Source: an uncultured Porphyromonas sp. (lineage in GTDB: Bacteria; Bacteroidota; Bacteroidia; Bacteroidales; Porphyromonadaceae). Taken from it: DNA of 15,774 nucleotides. The position numbers and the translations under genes are program-made. The notes beneath the pieces are model-generated. The model saw only the letters and a list, made by a program, of their open reading frames with translations. It ran no database searches and was not told where the DNA came from. Numbering within the stretch: the stretch's first letter is position 1; each line of letters starts with the position of its first letter. Location: assembly GCF_934359325.1 (NCBI RefSeq), contig NZ_CAKRLH010000018.1:1-15774 (forward strand), read 5' to 3'. Of the stretch, positions 1 to 7,781 are shown piece by piece.

Positions 1-558
1 CGCATCGACTCCTTCCCGCAGATGAGGGAGCAGGATCTCTTTGCCCTCGCCATGGATCAGGTGATGGTCAGCGACCATGCGGCGGCGGTGGCGACGCTCG
101 ACCGAGTGATCGGTGAGCGTCCCGATCAGCCCGACGCCTACCTCCAGCGCGGTGTCTCCCGCATCAAGGACTTTATCAATAAGGAGGCTGTCCGCCACAC
201 CCAGATCGACCTCGGCGTTGACGTCTCAAAGGCAGATCTCTCCAAGGACTACCTCCTCAGGAAAGCGGCCTACACCGCCTCCATAGAGGACTTCCTTAAG
301 GTCCTCGACCTCGTCCCCGGCTACCTCCCCGCGCTCTACAACCTCGCCTATGCCTACTATGGTATGGGACAGTACCACGAGGCGATCTCCACCCTCAGCG
401 ATCTGATCATCAGGGATCCCTCCTTTGGCGACGCCTTCTTTGCCCGCGGACTTGCCTACTACGCCACGGGGGATAAGGAGAAGGGGGACGAGGACATGAG
501 CCGCGCCGGCGCTCTCGGCGTCTTCGGCTCCTACAACATCATCAAGCGCATGCAGTAA
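1..558 (+). CDS. Tetratricopeptide-repeat protein, 3' part (5' end outside window)
   Basis: The reading frame is open from base 1 (R-I-D-S-F-P-Q precedes the first ATG at 22), so the gene very probably begins upstream and only its C-terminal ~185 residues are seen. The sequence is helical and repetitive with TPR-type spacing. One unit is near the start ([23 protein letters not shown]), another around residues 85-117 from the ATG ([27 protein letters not shown]), and a third at 120-150 ([25 protein letters not shown]). TPR units are protein-interaction scaffolds; the partner cannot be told from this fragment. The stop codon shares one base with the cmk start (TAATG), so the two are translationally coupled in one operon. 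A signal peptide or membrane anchor, if any, would lie outside the window. Confidence 0.8.
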   Translation, partial: RIDSFPQMREQDLFALAMDQVMVSDHAAAVATLDRVIGERPDQPDAYLQRGVSRIKDFINKEAVRHTQIDLGVDVSKADLSKDYLLRKAAYTASIEDFLKVLDLVPGYLPALYNLAYAYYGMGQYHEAISTLSDLIIRDPSFGDAFFARGLAYYATGDKEKGDEDMSRAGALGVFGSYNIIKRMQ

Positions 559-1241
559 TGACAGACAGTAAGATCAATATCGCCCTCGACGGCTACTCCT
601 CCTGCGGCAAGAGCACCATCGCGAAGCGTCTCGCCCGCTCCCTCGGCTACACCTACGTAGATACCGGCGCCATGTATCGAGGCGTCACCCTCTATGCCCT
701 CCGTGAGGGACTCTTCAGTGGGGCGGAGCCGATGGTCGAGGAGATCATCCGCCGGCTCCCCCGGATAGAGATGCGCTTCGCCATCTACCCCGATGGTCAG
801 CACCTCCTCCTCAATGGCGAGGACGTCGAGCGAGAGATCCGAGGCATGGAGGTCTCGGAGCATGTCAGCCCGATCGCTACGATACCGGAGGTCCGCGCCG
901 CACTCACGAGACAGCAACAGGATATGGCGAAGGAGAAGGGGGTCGTGATGGACGGAAGGGATGTCGGTACCACCATCCTCCCCGATGCGGAGCTCAAGAT
1001 CTTTGTCACCGCACGACCGGAGGTCCGTGCCCGCCGTCGCTTTGATGAGCTGACGGCAAAGGGCGAGTCGGTCACCTACGACTCCGTGCTCGCCAACGTC
1101 CGGGAGCGTGACCGCATCGACTCCGGTCGCGCCGTCAGTCCCCTCCGGCAGGCTGAGGATGCCCTTGTCCTCGACAATTCCGACATGACCCTCGACCAGC
1201 AGCAGGCCTGGGTCGAGGAGCGGGTGAGGGAGCGCCTATGA
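558..1241 (+). CDS. cmk: Cytidylate (CMP/dCMP) kinase
   Basis: Transfers phosphate from ATP to CMP or dCMP, giving CDP/dCDP for nucleic acid and phospholipid precursor synthesis in the cytosol. The 227-residue length is normal for bacterial CMP kinases. Visible marks are the P-loop G-YSSC-GKST at residues 12-20, the [10 protein letters not shown] segment that follows it in this family, the DGRDVGT motif near residue 132, and an arginine-rich lid region (RARRRFDEL, then [17 protein letters not shown]). The C-terminal half ends with the usual [13 protein letters not shown] stretch. The start overlaps the TPR stop by one base and the stop overlaps ispH by four (ATGA), so all three genes appear to be one transcript. 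Confidence 0.96.
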   Translation: MTDSKINIALDGYSSCGKSTIAKRLARSLGYTYVDTGAMYRGVTLYALREGLFSGAEPMVEEIIRRLPRIEMRFAIYPDGQHLLLNGEDVEREIRGMEVSEHVSPIATIPEVRAALTRQQQDMAKEKGVVMDGRDVGTTILPDAELKIFVTARPEVRARRRFDELTAKGESVTYDSVLANVRERDRIDSGRAVSPLRQAEDALVLDNSDMTLDQQQAWVEERVRERL

Positions 1242-2107
1242 TCGACATTGAGATCAATAGCAAGTCCGGCTTCTGCTTCGGCGTTGTCACTGCGATCGAG
1301 AAGGCTGAGACCGAACTCAAGGGGGGACACTCGCTCTACTCTCTCGGAGACATTGTCCACAATAGTCAGGAGGTCTCCCGTCTCTCCGAGAAGGGACTCC
1401 GTCCGATCCGCTACGAGGATCTCAGCCGTATGAGGGACAAGCGGGTACTCTTCCGGGCGCACGGCGAACCGCCCGAGGTCTATGCCGAGGCACGCGCCCG
1501 CGGACTGGAGATCATCGACGCCACCTGCCCGGTCGTCCTCTCCCTCCAGCGCAAGATCCGCAAGACTTATGAGAAAACCTCCCGCGAGGGAGGGCAGATC
1601 GTCATCTTTGGCAAGCTGGGGCATGCCGAGGTGAATGGACTCGTCGGTCAGACCGAGGGGCATGCGATCGTCGTGCAGTCGATCAGCGACGTGGAGGAGA
1701 AGGTTGACCTCAGTCGTCCCGTCTACCTCTTCAGCCAGACCACCATGGACGGCAAGGCTTACCGGGAGCTCGTCGGCTATATCAGCGACCATCTCGCCCC
1801 CGGGGTCCCCCTCGAGAGCCACGACACTATCTGCCGTCAGGTCGCGAATCGGATGAAGGACCTCACCGACTTCGCCAAGAGCAAGGACGTGATCTACTTC
1901 ATCGCCGGCAAGAATAGCAGCAACGGCAAGGTGCTCTACCACACCGCCCTGCAGGCCAACCCTCACACCTACTTCATCTCCGACCCCTCCGAGATCACCG
2001 ACCCCCTCCCACCGGAGGTCCGGACGGTGGGCGTCACCGGCGCTACCTCCACCCCCATGTGGCAGATGGAGCAGGTCCGTGACCGCCTCCGGGAGCTCAA
2101 TCCCTGA
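1238..2107 (+). CDS. ispH: 4-hydroxy-3-methylbut-2-enyl diphosphate reductase
   Basis: Last enzyme of the MEP isoprenoid pathway: it reduces HMBPP to IPP and DMAPP using a [4Fe-4S] cluster. The three cluster cysteines are visible at Cys13 (GFCFGV), Cys97 (DATCPVV) and Cys199 ([11 protein letters not shown]). The conserved histidines are at His41 (DIVHN), His75 (RAHGEP) and His129, with the catalytic-type Glu131 in GHAEVNG. The C-terminal KNSSNGK and VTGATSTP motifs bind the diphosphate in this family. The 289-residue length matches short IspH proteins without an S1-domain fusion. It overlaps cmk by ATGA and is the last gene of the run; a 9-bp hairpin lies about 50 bp downstream. Confidence 0.97.
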   Translation: MIDIEINSKSGFCFGVVTAIEKAETELKGGHSLYSLGDIVHNSQEVSRLSEKGLRPIRYEDLSRMRDKRVLFRAHGEPPEVYAEARARGLEIIDATCPVVLSLQRKIRKTYEKTSREGGQIVIFGKLGHAEVNGLVGQTEGHAIVVQSISDVEEKVDLSRPVYLFSQTTMDGKAYRELVGYISDHLAPGVPLESHDTICRQVANRMKDLTDFAKSKDVIYFIAGKNSSNGKVLYHTALQANPHTYFISDPSEITDPLPPEVRTVGVTGATSTPMWQMEQVRDRLRELNP

Positions 2108-2158
2108 TCCCGACCGTAGTCGGTCTATCCCCCTATTCATCCAAATTGCTAAGCAAAG

Positions 2159-2181
2159 CCTGATCGGTAGCCCCGGTCAGG
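2159..2181 (+). terminator. Hairpin downstream of ispH, possible terminator
   Basis: CCTGATCGG (2159-2167) pairs with CCGGTCAGG (2173-2181), a 9-bp stem with one G-U pair and a 5-base loop. No T-run follows, so intrinsic termination is uncertain. A smaller 5-bp hairpin (CCGAC-CGTA-GTCGG, 2110-2123) sits right after the ispH stop. Between here and 2412 I see nothing else I can support. Confidence 0.4.
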
Positions 2182-2412
2182 TCACTTCGTCGTACCCATT
2201 TCCGAAGGTCCCACTCACCGCATCGGTCTGAAGAGTTAAACTGATGGGGGAGCGAGATTTCCCCCTTTGGAATAGCTTCATATACTGCCCGGATCTGTAC
2301 AGTGCATTAGTGCCTACCACTTTATGCAGGAGGAGTCTTGATCTCAGAAAAGGAAGCCCTAAGTCTCGTATGCTTACAGGTCTGGGAATCAGCGTGTAGG
2401 GTTCGCTCGTTT

Positions 2413-2494
2413 CTCTTACCGGTATTAGACTCATCTATTACCGGTATTAGTCAACTCTAATACCGGTAATAGTGATCACTAATACCGACATTAG
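2413..2494. repeat. Array 1: four 16-bp near-palindromes at exact 22-bp spacing
   Basis: Four units start at 2413, 2435, 2457 and 2479, exactly 22 bp apart: CTCTTACCGGTATTAG, CTATTACCGGTATTAG, CTAATACCGGTAATAG and CTAATACCGACATTAG. The 6-bp spacers (actcat, tcaact, tgatca) are not conserved. The core TACCGGTA is self-complementary, so each unit is a dyad of the kind bound by a dimeric protein. A 22-bp period is close to two helical turns and would place all four sites on one DNA face. The array ends about 45 bp upstream of the -33 of the outer-membrane protein promoter. A second four-unit array lies at 9208-9289. Confidence 0.9.
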
Positions 2495-2539
2495 TCTGAG
2501 GTCATATCCCGTTGGTCATGTTTTTTGGACGACTTCCTC

Positions 2540-2569
2540 TTGCGGGGGGGGGGATTATGTATATCTTTG
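2540..2569 (+). promoter_or_regulatory. Bacteroidota promoter with a ten-G tract in its spacer
   Basis: TTG at 2540-2542 and TATCTTTG at 2562-2569 match the -33 and -7 elements (TTTG / TAnnTTTG) of the main Bacteroidota sigma factor. The spacer is 19 bp and contains ten consecutive G (2544-2553). The other two complete promoters in this window (rpsF and the 3' small RNA) have 20-bp spacers. G-runs of this length are prone to slipped-strand mispairing, so the spacer may vary between cells. Transcription from here would begin downstream of the upstream TTG/ATG candidates, which supports the start at 2609 or 2618 for the following gene. Confidence 0.65.
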
Positions 2570-2608
2570 AGGCGAAAACCTTTTTCCCAACTTCCTTTTC
2601 ATCACGAT

Positions 2609-4927
2609 ATGGGTGTTATGAACGCTTGTACCAAAACCTTACTGTCACTGCTTGTGACGCTGCTGACAGGTCTGACCTGTCTCGCCACGGACTACCACAC
2701 ACGGCTGAGGGATAAGACTACGGGCGAGGCGGTCGCCGGTGCGACTGCCCTCCTCCTTGCACCCGACTCGACTACTCTTGCGGTGGTGGTGTCGGATGCC
2801 GAGGGGGCGGTGAGGCTCTCCGGCGAGGGGGCGTGCTGCCTCCGCATCTCGCATCTGATGTACCACCCGCTGACGGTCGACCTGGTCGGGGCGGCGCTCC
2901 CGGACACCCTTTGTCTGGAGCCGCGGAGTGAGCTGCTGGAGGGGCTGGTGGTGAGTGCCGACCGCCCCGTGATGAAGCTGCTGGAGGGCGGCATATCGAG
3001 CTATGACGTGGAGCTGCTCTTCGAGAAGAGTCCCGTCTCCACCGCCTACGAGATGCTCTGTCGCCTCCCGGGGATGAGGGAGGAGGGTGGCGTGCCGGTG
3101 CTCGCCGGGGTGTCGGGCTTTACCTTAGTGATGAATGGGAAGCCCTCGTCTCTGCCACAGGATCAGCTGCTGGAGCAGCTCAAGTCCATACCGGTGTCTC
3201 TGGTGGCGAGTGCAGAGATCTCCTACACGCCGATTGCCCGATATAGGGCTAAGGGGGCTTCCGTCAATATTGTGCTCAAGCACCAGTCCAGAGAGCGCAT
3301 CTCCTCCGGACTCTCAGCTCAGCTCTTTGGGACCTATACCTCACAGTACTACAGCCGGTATGCTGCCGGGGGAAGTGCCCTATACACCTCTCCGAGCGGA
3401 CTATCCGTCTCAGGGAGGTATGGTGCCGGTCTCGGCGACCAGATCTCCGATCTGTCGGTGGTGACCGGTCCCATCGGCTCCCTACCGGAGATAAGGACAC
3501 GCAATGTCGGGAAGAGCTCCTTCACCACCCATACCCTCTCGCTTGACCTGGGGTACCGGAAGGGGCGGCACTACCTGTCGACGACTTACTACGGCACATT
3601 CTTCCCCAATAATCACTTTGCCGAAAAGGATATCGAGCGCTCTCATCCGATAGAGCAGGAGCAGGAGTCCCAGAGACGAACACACCACCTCAGCGTGGAG
3701 TATGGCTATGACGGACACCTGATGATCGGTGCCTTCTATACGGACTATCACCACAGCCAGGCTGTCACCTATGGCACCGGAATGGACGCAACACCGAGTG
3801 AGGCCTTTGCCTTCGACAACGGGCAGCGGTCTCGAGTCGTGGGTGCGCATGCGGACAATAGCCACCGGCTGGGAGGCGGCTGGGGGATCGAGTATGGGAG
3901 CAAGTTCTCCCTCTCCCACACCGCCAATCGTCAGCAGTACTGGGTCGTAGCCGGAGAGACGCAGACGGCTGACCCGGTCGAGCGGGTGAGCCGGGAGCTG
4001 CTGGCGGATATATACCTGGGAGTCAAGAAGCAGCTCACCTCCGCGCTCTCCATCGATGCGACTCTCATTGGGGACTATGCCCGATACTACGGTCATGAGG
4101 AGACCTTCCGACTGATGCCGCAGGCCTCCCTCCTCTACAGGATCTCTCAGACGGATATGCTGCAGCTCTCCTTTAACTCTCAGAAGAAGTACCCCGCCTA
4201 CTTTGAGCGGGAGCCCTTCTCTACTCAGCGAAGTGCCGTCCAGGTGTGGCAGGGTAATCCCGATATCAGACCCTTCGTTACCTACAATGCGCAGGCAGTC
4301 TATGTGCTGAGGGGGAAATACCAGTTTGTCATCCGTGAGAACTACGCCCCTCGCTACTTCGTCCAGCAGATGTACCTCGATCCGGAGCTGGAGAAGATCG
4401 TCTACAAGACCTGGAACTGGCACTACTACAATAACCTCAGCCTGACGGCGGTTGCACCTCTTCCCAAGACCGATTGGTGGCAGGGGCGACTGGTGCTGGA
4501 TGTCAGCCCCACGTGGATCAAGCTCGATGTGCCTTTTGTCGGGACGGTAGATCGCCGGCGCACCAGCCTATTTGGCTCCCTCACCAATGATTTCGTGCTC
4601 AGCCAGCGTAACGGACTCACCGCCGGACTTGACTTCTCCTACATCACGGGGGGCATGCAGGGGCTCTATGACTTCTCTGATATCGTCAATCTGAGTGCGA
4701 GGATGAAGTGGGTCAGCCGGGACAAGAAGTGGAGCGTGACGATGCGGGGCAACGATCTCCTGGAGAAGGGAACGCCGAAGATCAAGGCGAACCATGGGGT
4801 GCAGCAGTTTGAATTTGTCCCAAGCCGCAACGGGCGCAACTTCAGTCTGGACATCCGCTACACCTTTGGCAACTACAAGAGCGTGAAGAGCCCGTCGCAG
4901 CTGGACACCAGCCGCTTCGGTATGTAA
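2609..4927 (+). CDS. Outer-membrane beta-barrel protein, TonB-receptor-like, with carboxypeptidase-regulatory domain
   Basis: About 772 residues from ATG 2609 (ATG 2618 is equally possible). The N-terminus is a signal peptide (K-T then a leucine-rich core ending TGLTCLA). Residues ~29-115 look like a CarboxypepD_reg/CNA-type beta domain (TGEAVAGATALLL, then VSDAEGAVRL). Residues ~110-225 resemble a TonB receptor plug (LEGLVVSADRPV, YEMLCRLPGM, VNIVLK). The rest alternates aromatic and polar strands as in a large barrel and ends in SLDIRYTFGNY followed by DTSRFGM, a terminus typical of Bacteroidota barrel proteins. The ligand cannot be inferred, and no SusD-like partner is adjacent. The next gene, a secreted esterase, starts 51 bp downstream. 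Expression may be phase-variable through the poly-G promoter. The frame extends back to a TTG at 2525, but that would give a non-signal N-terminus lying upstream of the promoter's -7 element. Confidence 0.88.
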   Translation: MGVMNACTKTLLSLLVTLLTGLTCLATDYHTRLRDKTTGEAVAGATALLLAPDSTTLAVVVSDAEGAVRLSGEGACCLRISHLMYHPLTVDLVGAALPDTLCLEPRSELLEGLVVSADRPVMKLLEGGISSYDVELLFEKSPVSTAYEMLCRLPGMREEGGVPVLAGVSGFTLVMNGKPSSLPQDQLLEQLKSIPVSLVASAEISYTPIARYRAKGASVNIVLKHQSRERISSGLSAQLFGTYTSQYYSRYAAGGSALYTSPSGLSVSGRYGAGLGDQISDLSVVTGPIGSLPEIRTRNVGKSSFTTHTLSLDLGYRKGRHYLSTTYYGTFFPNNHFAEKDIERSHPIEQEQESQRRTHHLSVEYGYDGHLMIGAFYTDYHHSQAVTYGTGMDATPSEAFAFDNGQRSRVVGAHADNSHRLGGGWGIEYGSKFSLSHTANRQQYWVVAGETQTADPVERVSRELLADIYLGVKKQLTSALSIDATLIGDYARYYGHEETFRLMPQASLLYRISQTDMLQLSFNSQKKYPAYFEREPFSTQRSAVQVWQGNPDIRPFVTYNAQAVYVLRGKYQFVIRENYAPRYFVQQMYLDPELEKIVYKTWNWHYYNNLSLTAVAPLPKTDWWQGRLVLDVSPTWIKLDVPFVGTVDRRRTSLFGSLTNDFVLSQRNGLTAGLDFSYITGGMQGLYDFSDIVNLSARMKWVSRDKKWSVTMRGNDLLEKGTPKIKANHGVQQFEFVPSRNGRNFSLDIRYTFGNYKSVKSPSQLDTSRFGM

Positions 4928-4978
4928 TCGGGGTTTTGGGTATCTTGTCGGTCAGAACGATAGACACCTAATAGATAT

Positions 4979-6313
4979 ATGAGTACCTACTTTAGATCCA
5001 CACTCCTCGTCTCGCTCATCGTCCTGCTGTCGGCTCCGGTCGTACGGGCTCAGCAGTGGATGGACCCTGCCTATGCCGATTCCTGCCCGGTGCAGAGACG
5101 GCTGACGACAGACGCCGGTCTCTACGAGCGAGCTGGGAAGGGAAGCAGCTCCGATGGGCTGCTGGTGGAGTTTTATACCACTTCGCCGACGATCCGCGTC
5201 CGCATTACTGCCGACGGGGCGTTCTCCTCGGGGGTAGATCTCTTCGCTACCGACTGCGATGGAGTGACACGACCCTGCCGAGAGACAGTGGTGGCGGGCG
5301 ACATCATCACCTTTACCAAGCCTGAGACGAAGAGCACCCATAAGTACGGCGACCGTTGCCGACTCTATCTGCCCCTCGGGGTGACGGTCACGTCACTGCA
5401 GGTGGGTGTGGACGATGGGGCGTACTTCGACTGGCTACCCGACCGGGTGGAGCGACCGATCTTAGTCTGCATGCCGGCGGAGCGCGGCGTGAGCCCGTCG
5501 GAGACCCGTTCGGCTCGGCTGGAGCGTGAGCTGGACATCCCGGTGATCGCTGTCCCTGAGGGATTGTCCAAGGAGGAGATGATGAAGTCCCGACCTCGCC
5601 TAATCCTTACAGGAGAAGCGAAAGATCTTGCCTCGGAAGCGAGGGGGGCTCTGGGGCTGCCGACGAAGTGGGTCTGCCCGCCGGTGACGCAGTCGAGAGA
5701 CCGAGCGTCCTACGTCTGGGAGCGGAGGCACAACGAGGTGATCCTCCGCAATCGAACCGCCAAGCCGAGCGTGCTGGTGCTGGGCAACTCGATCATGCAC
5801 TACTGGTCCGGGCTACCGGCGTCGCAGCACCACCGCGGGGATGTCTCCTGGAGCAAGCTCTTCGGGGATCGCGTGGTGACCAATATGGGCTTCGGATGGG
5901 ATAGGGTGGAGAACCTGAATTGGCGCCTCACCCACGGGGAGATTGACGACTGCGATCCGGAGGTGATCCTCCTCGCCATCGGGACCAATAACCTCTCCGC
6001 CGGAGATGACAACCAGCACATCGCCCTCGGCATCGCTGAGACAGCGACCCTCATCCGGCGTATGAAGCCCAAGGCTCGGCTCTACGTCCTCGGGGTACTG
6101 CCCCGCAAGGATATGATGTCCCGTATCCGCCCGCTCAATATGCTGACCGAGTCGCTCGTTAGCGTCATCCCGGGAGCCACCTTCATCGACGCCTCCGAGG
6201 GGCTGACTAAGGACGGAGAGCTCATCGACGCCCTCTTTCGCGACGGTCTGCATCCCAATGCCGACGGCTACCGCATACTCGGCGAAAACATCGCCCGCCA
6301 GGTGGACCTCTGA
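4979..6313 (+). CDS. Secreted SGNH/GDSL-family hydrolase (esterase-like)
   Basis: 444 residues with a signal peptide (STLLVSLIVLLSAPVVRA, likely cut near residue 24). Residues ~30-235 form a beta-rich N-terminal domain as in two-domain SGNH esterases; residues ~262-444 are the SGNH hydrolase. Block I is VLVLGNSIMHYW with presumed nucleophile Ser271, carrying GNS in place of the classical GDS. Block II is NMGFGWDRV (~302-310), block III is IGTNN (~334-338), and block V is DGLHPNADGY with Asp422 and His425. All four hallmark residues (Ser, Gly, Asn, His) are therefore present. The likely reaction is ester removal, for instance deacetylation of a glycan; the substrate is unknown. It lies 51 bp after the outer-membrane protein with only a weak promoter-like TATCTTG between, so it is probably co-expressed. 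Confidence 0.87.
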   Translation: MSTYFRSTLLVSLIVLLSAPVVRAQQWMDPAYADSCPVQRRLTTDAGLYERAGKGSSSDGLLVEFYTTSPTIRVRITADGAFSSGVDLFATDCDGVTRPCRETVVAGDIITFTKPETKSTHKYGDRCRLYLPLGVTVTSLQVGVDDGAYFDWLPDRVERPILVCMPAERGVSPSETRSARLERELDIPVIAVPEGLSKEEMMKSRPRLILTGEAKDLASEARGALGLPTKWVCPPVTQSRDRASYVWERRHNEVILRNRTAKPSVLVLGNSIMHYWSGLPASQHHRGDVSWSKLFGDRVVTNMGFGWDRVENLNWRLTHGEIDDCDPEVILLAIGTNNLSAGDDNQHIALGIAETATLIRRMKPKARLYVLGVLPRKDMMSRIRPLNMLTESLVSVIPGATFIDASEGLTKDGELIDALFRDGLHPNADGYRILGENIARQVDL

Positions 6314-6335
6314 TCCACTCTAAGCCGGTGGGGTA

Positions 6336-6366
6336 TTGGAATTGAGGGGATAAAGGGGTACCTTTG
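6336..6366 (+). promoter_or_regulatory. Promoter of the rpsF-rpsR-rplI operon
   Basis: TTG at 6336-6338, a 20-bp spacer and TACCTTTG at 6359-6366 fit the Bacteroidota -33/-7 consensus. Transcription would start a few bases downstream, leaving a leader of about 40 nt before rpsF. The leader is A+T-rich and shows no convincing structure. Confidence 0.8.
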
Positions 6367-6413
6367 CACCCGAATTATTCATTTATTCACTCACAACTAA
6401 TAAGGTTACAGAG

Positions 6414-6794
6414 ATGAACCATTACGAAACCGTTTTCATTTTAACTCCCATTTTGTCTGCCGACCAGACAAAGGAAACGGTAGATAAGTTCGCCAATCTG
6501 ATCACCGACAACGGTGGTGTCGTGGTGAACCGTGAGGAGTGGGGTCAGCGCAAGCTTGCCTACCCGATCCACAAGCTATCTACCGGTAATTACTTCCTCA
6601 TCGAGTTTGACGCAGAGCCTGACTTTGTCGATACGCTCGAGATCAACTTCCGCCGCGATGACCATGTCATCCGTTTCCTGACCTTCAAGCAGGATCGCTT
6701 TGCTCACGAGTACGCTGAGAAGCGTCGTCGCAACCACAAGGAGACTACCCCTGCTGCTACTGAGACTCCCGCTGAGGAGGCACAGGCAGAGTAA
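6414..6794 (+). CDS. rpsF: Small ribosomal subunit protein bS6
   Basis: 126-residue bS6, which binds 16S rRNA as a heterodimer with bS18 on the platform of the 30S subunit. The family start [11 protein letters not shown], the central [25 protein letters not shown] and the [15 protein letters not shown] segment are all present. The last ~20 residues ([17 protein letters not shown]) are an acidic Ala/Glu/Thr tail beyond the folded domain, a common variation in this protein. ATG 6414 is preceded by a weak AAGG at 6402-6405. First gene of the operon; rpsR follows after 31 bp. Confidence 0.97.
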   Translation: MNHYETVFILTPILSADQTKETVDKFANLITDNGGVVVNREEWGQRKLAYPIHKLSTGNYFLIEFDAEPDFVDTLEINFRRDDHVIRFLTFKQDRFAHEYAEKRRRNHKETTPAATETPAEEAQAE

Positions 6795-6825
6795 AGATCC
6801 GGTAACCCAAGCAAACTGACATATC

Positions 6826-7107
6826 ATGGCAAAGAAGACATACAACAAGGGCAGAGCCAAGATGCGCTACCTGACCCAGCTGACCCGCGACAAGCAGAAG
6901 TACTGTCGCTTCAAGAAGGCCGGCATCAACTACATCGACTACAAGGACCCTGAGTACCTCAAGAGATTCCTCAACGAGCAGGGTAAGATCCTTCCCCGTC
7001 GCATCACCGGCAACTCGCTGAAGTTTCAGCGCCGCGTCGCTCAGGCGGTCAAGCGTGCTCGCCACCTTGCCCTCCTCCCCTACGTTACCGACCTGATGGA
7101 GAGGTGA
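6826..7107 (+). CDS. rpsR: Small ribosomal subunit protein bS18
   Basis: 93 residues, highly basic. Family hallmarks are [37 protein letters not shown] and the closing [19 protein letters not shown] stretch. It packs against bS6 on the 30S platform, which explains the adjacency to rpsF. There is no Shine-Dalgarno upstream (aactgacatatc precedes the ATG), as is usual in Bacteroidota. rplI follows after 49 bp. Confidence 0.97.
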   Translation: MAKKTYNKGRAKMRYLTQLTRDKQKYCRFKKAGINYIDYKDPEYLKRFLNEQGKILPRRITGNSLKFQRRVAQAVKRARHLALLPYVTDLMER

Positions 7108-7156
7108 TCAGGGAGTCAGATAATCACTTTTTGAGAATACTAAAAGGAGACAGAAT

Positions 7157-7723
7157 ATGAAACTTATTTTGAAAGAAGATGTCCGTAACCTCGGCTTCAA
7201 GAACGAGATCGTAGACGTGAAGCCCGGATATGGTCGCAACTTTCTAATCCCTAAGGGTATGGCTGTGCTCGCTACCGAGAGCGCTCTCCGTGCACACGAG
7301 GAGAACCTCCGTCAGCAGGCTGGTAAACTGGAGGCCTTCAAGGCTGAGGCGCAGAAGCATGCCGACAAGCTGAGCGGTGCCAAGGTGGAGCTCTCCGCCA
7401 AGACCTCCTCTACTGGCAGTCTCTACGGCTCCATCACCACCACGATGGTGGCTGACGAGCTGGAGGCTCAGGGCTATGAGATCAATCGCAAGATGATCGA
7501 GATGCCCGGCATCAAGGAGATCGGCGAGTACGTCGCCAAGATTCGCTTCCACAAGGATATCGCCGTAGAGGTGCCTGTCATCGTCACCAGCGAGAATCCT
7601 GAGGACCTCGAGCTCCCGAAGGAGGAGGAGAAGCCGGCTGAGGAGCCTGTCGCTGCCTCTGAGGAGGAGCAGGAGGGCGAGGAGGCTGCTGCTGAGAGCA
7701 ACGAGGCAGAGTCTGCTGAGTAA
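7157..7723 (+). CDS. rplI: Large ribosomal subunit protein bL9 with acidic C-terminal extension
   Basis: The N-domain is classical (MKLILKEDVRNLGFKNEIVDVKPGYGRNFLIPKGMA), followed by the long connecting helix (~40-75) and the C-terminal rRNA-binding domain (GSLYGSITTTMVADEL to VPVIVTSE). bL9 sits at the base of the L1 stalk and helps keep the reading frame. At 188 residues it is about 40 longer than the usual ~148-150. The excess is a low-complexity, almost entirely Glu/Ala/Pro/Ser tail from about residue 147, rich in GAG codons. Unlike its neighbours it has a good Shine-Dalgarno (AGGAG at 7145-7149, seven bases before the ATG). Last gene of the operon, closed by the hairpin at 7748-7779. Confidence 0.97.
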   Translation: MKLILKEDVRNLGFKNEIVDVKPGYGRNFLIPKGMAVLATESALRAHEENLRQQAGKLEAFKAEAQKHADKLSGAKVELSAKTSSTGSLYGSITTTMVADELEAQGYEINRKMIEMPGIKEIGEYVAKIRFHKDIAVEVPVIVTSENPEDLELPKEEEKPAEEPVAASEEEQEGEEAAAESNEAESAE

Positions 7724-7747
7724 TCCTTAGCACATTCCCATTAGCAC

Positions 7748-7780
7748 AAGGGGCGTGTCGGTTAGCCGGCACGCCCCTTT
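7748..7780 (+). terminator. Strong hairpin terminator between convergent genes
   Basis: AAGGGGCGTG (7748-7757) pairs with CACGCCCCTT (7770-7779) and the stem continues inward (CGG/CCG) to a TTAG loop. The plus strand runs into CTTTG; the stem begins with AA, giving a matching TT on the minus strand. It lies between the rplI stop (7723) and the end of the minus-strand gene at 7782, so it can serve transcription from both sides. Confidence 0.85.
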
Positions 7781-7781
7781 G

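Noticed and set aside
1076..2140. Long minus-strand open frame (354 codons) opposite cmk and ispH
   Set aside because: It is fully antisense to two certain genes, its protein is low-complexity and unlike any family, and long antisense frames are expected in G+C-rich coding DNA.
2177..2434. Minus-strand frame of 85 codons in the ispH-outer-membrane gene interval
   Set aside because: It starts within the repeat array, uses codons unlike the neighbouring genes (many ATA, AGA, GTA, TTA) and has no -7 element; no family is recognised. A homologue search could revive it.
2413..2494. CRISPR array
   Set aside because: Repeats are only 16 bp with 6-bp gaps, far too short for spacers, and no cas genes are present.
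2525..2608. TTG start at 2525 for the outer-membrane protein
   Set aside because: This extension reads through the poly-G tract and the promoter -7 element and would bury the signal peptide about 30 residues in.
3482..4423. Minus-strand open frame of 313 codons inside the outer-membrane protein gene
   Set aside because: Shadow of a well-supported barrel protein on the other strand; no promoter and no recognisable domain.
6367..6413. bS6:bS18 autoregulatory leader before rpsF
   Set aside because: The leader is only about 40 nt, A+T-rich and without a visible hairpin or bulge motif.
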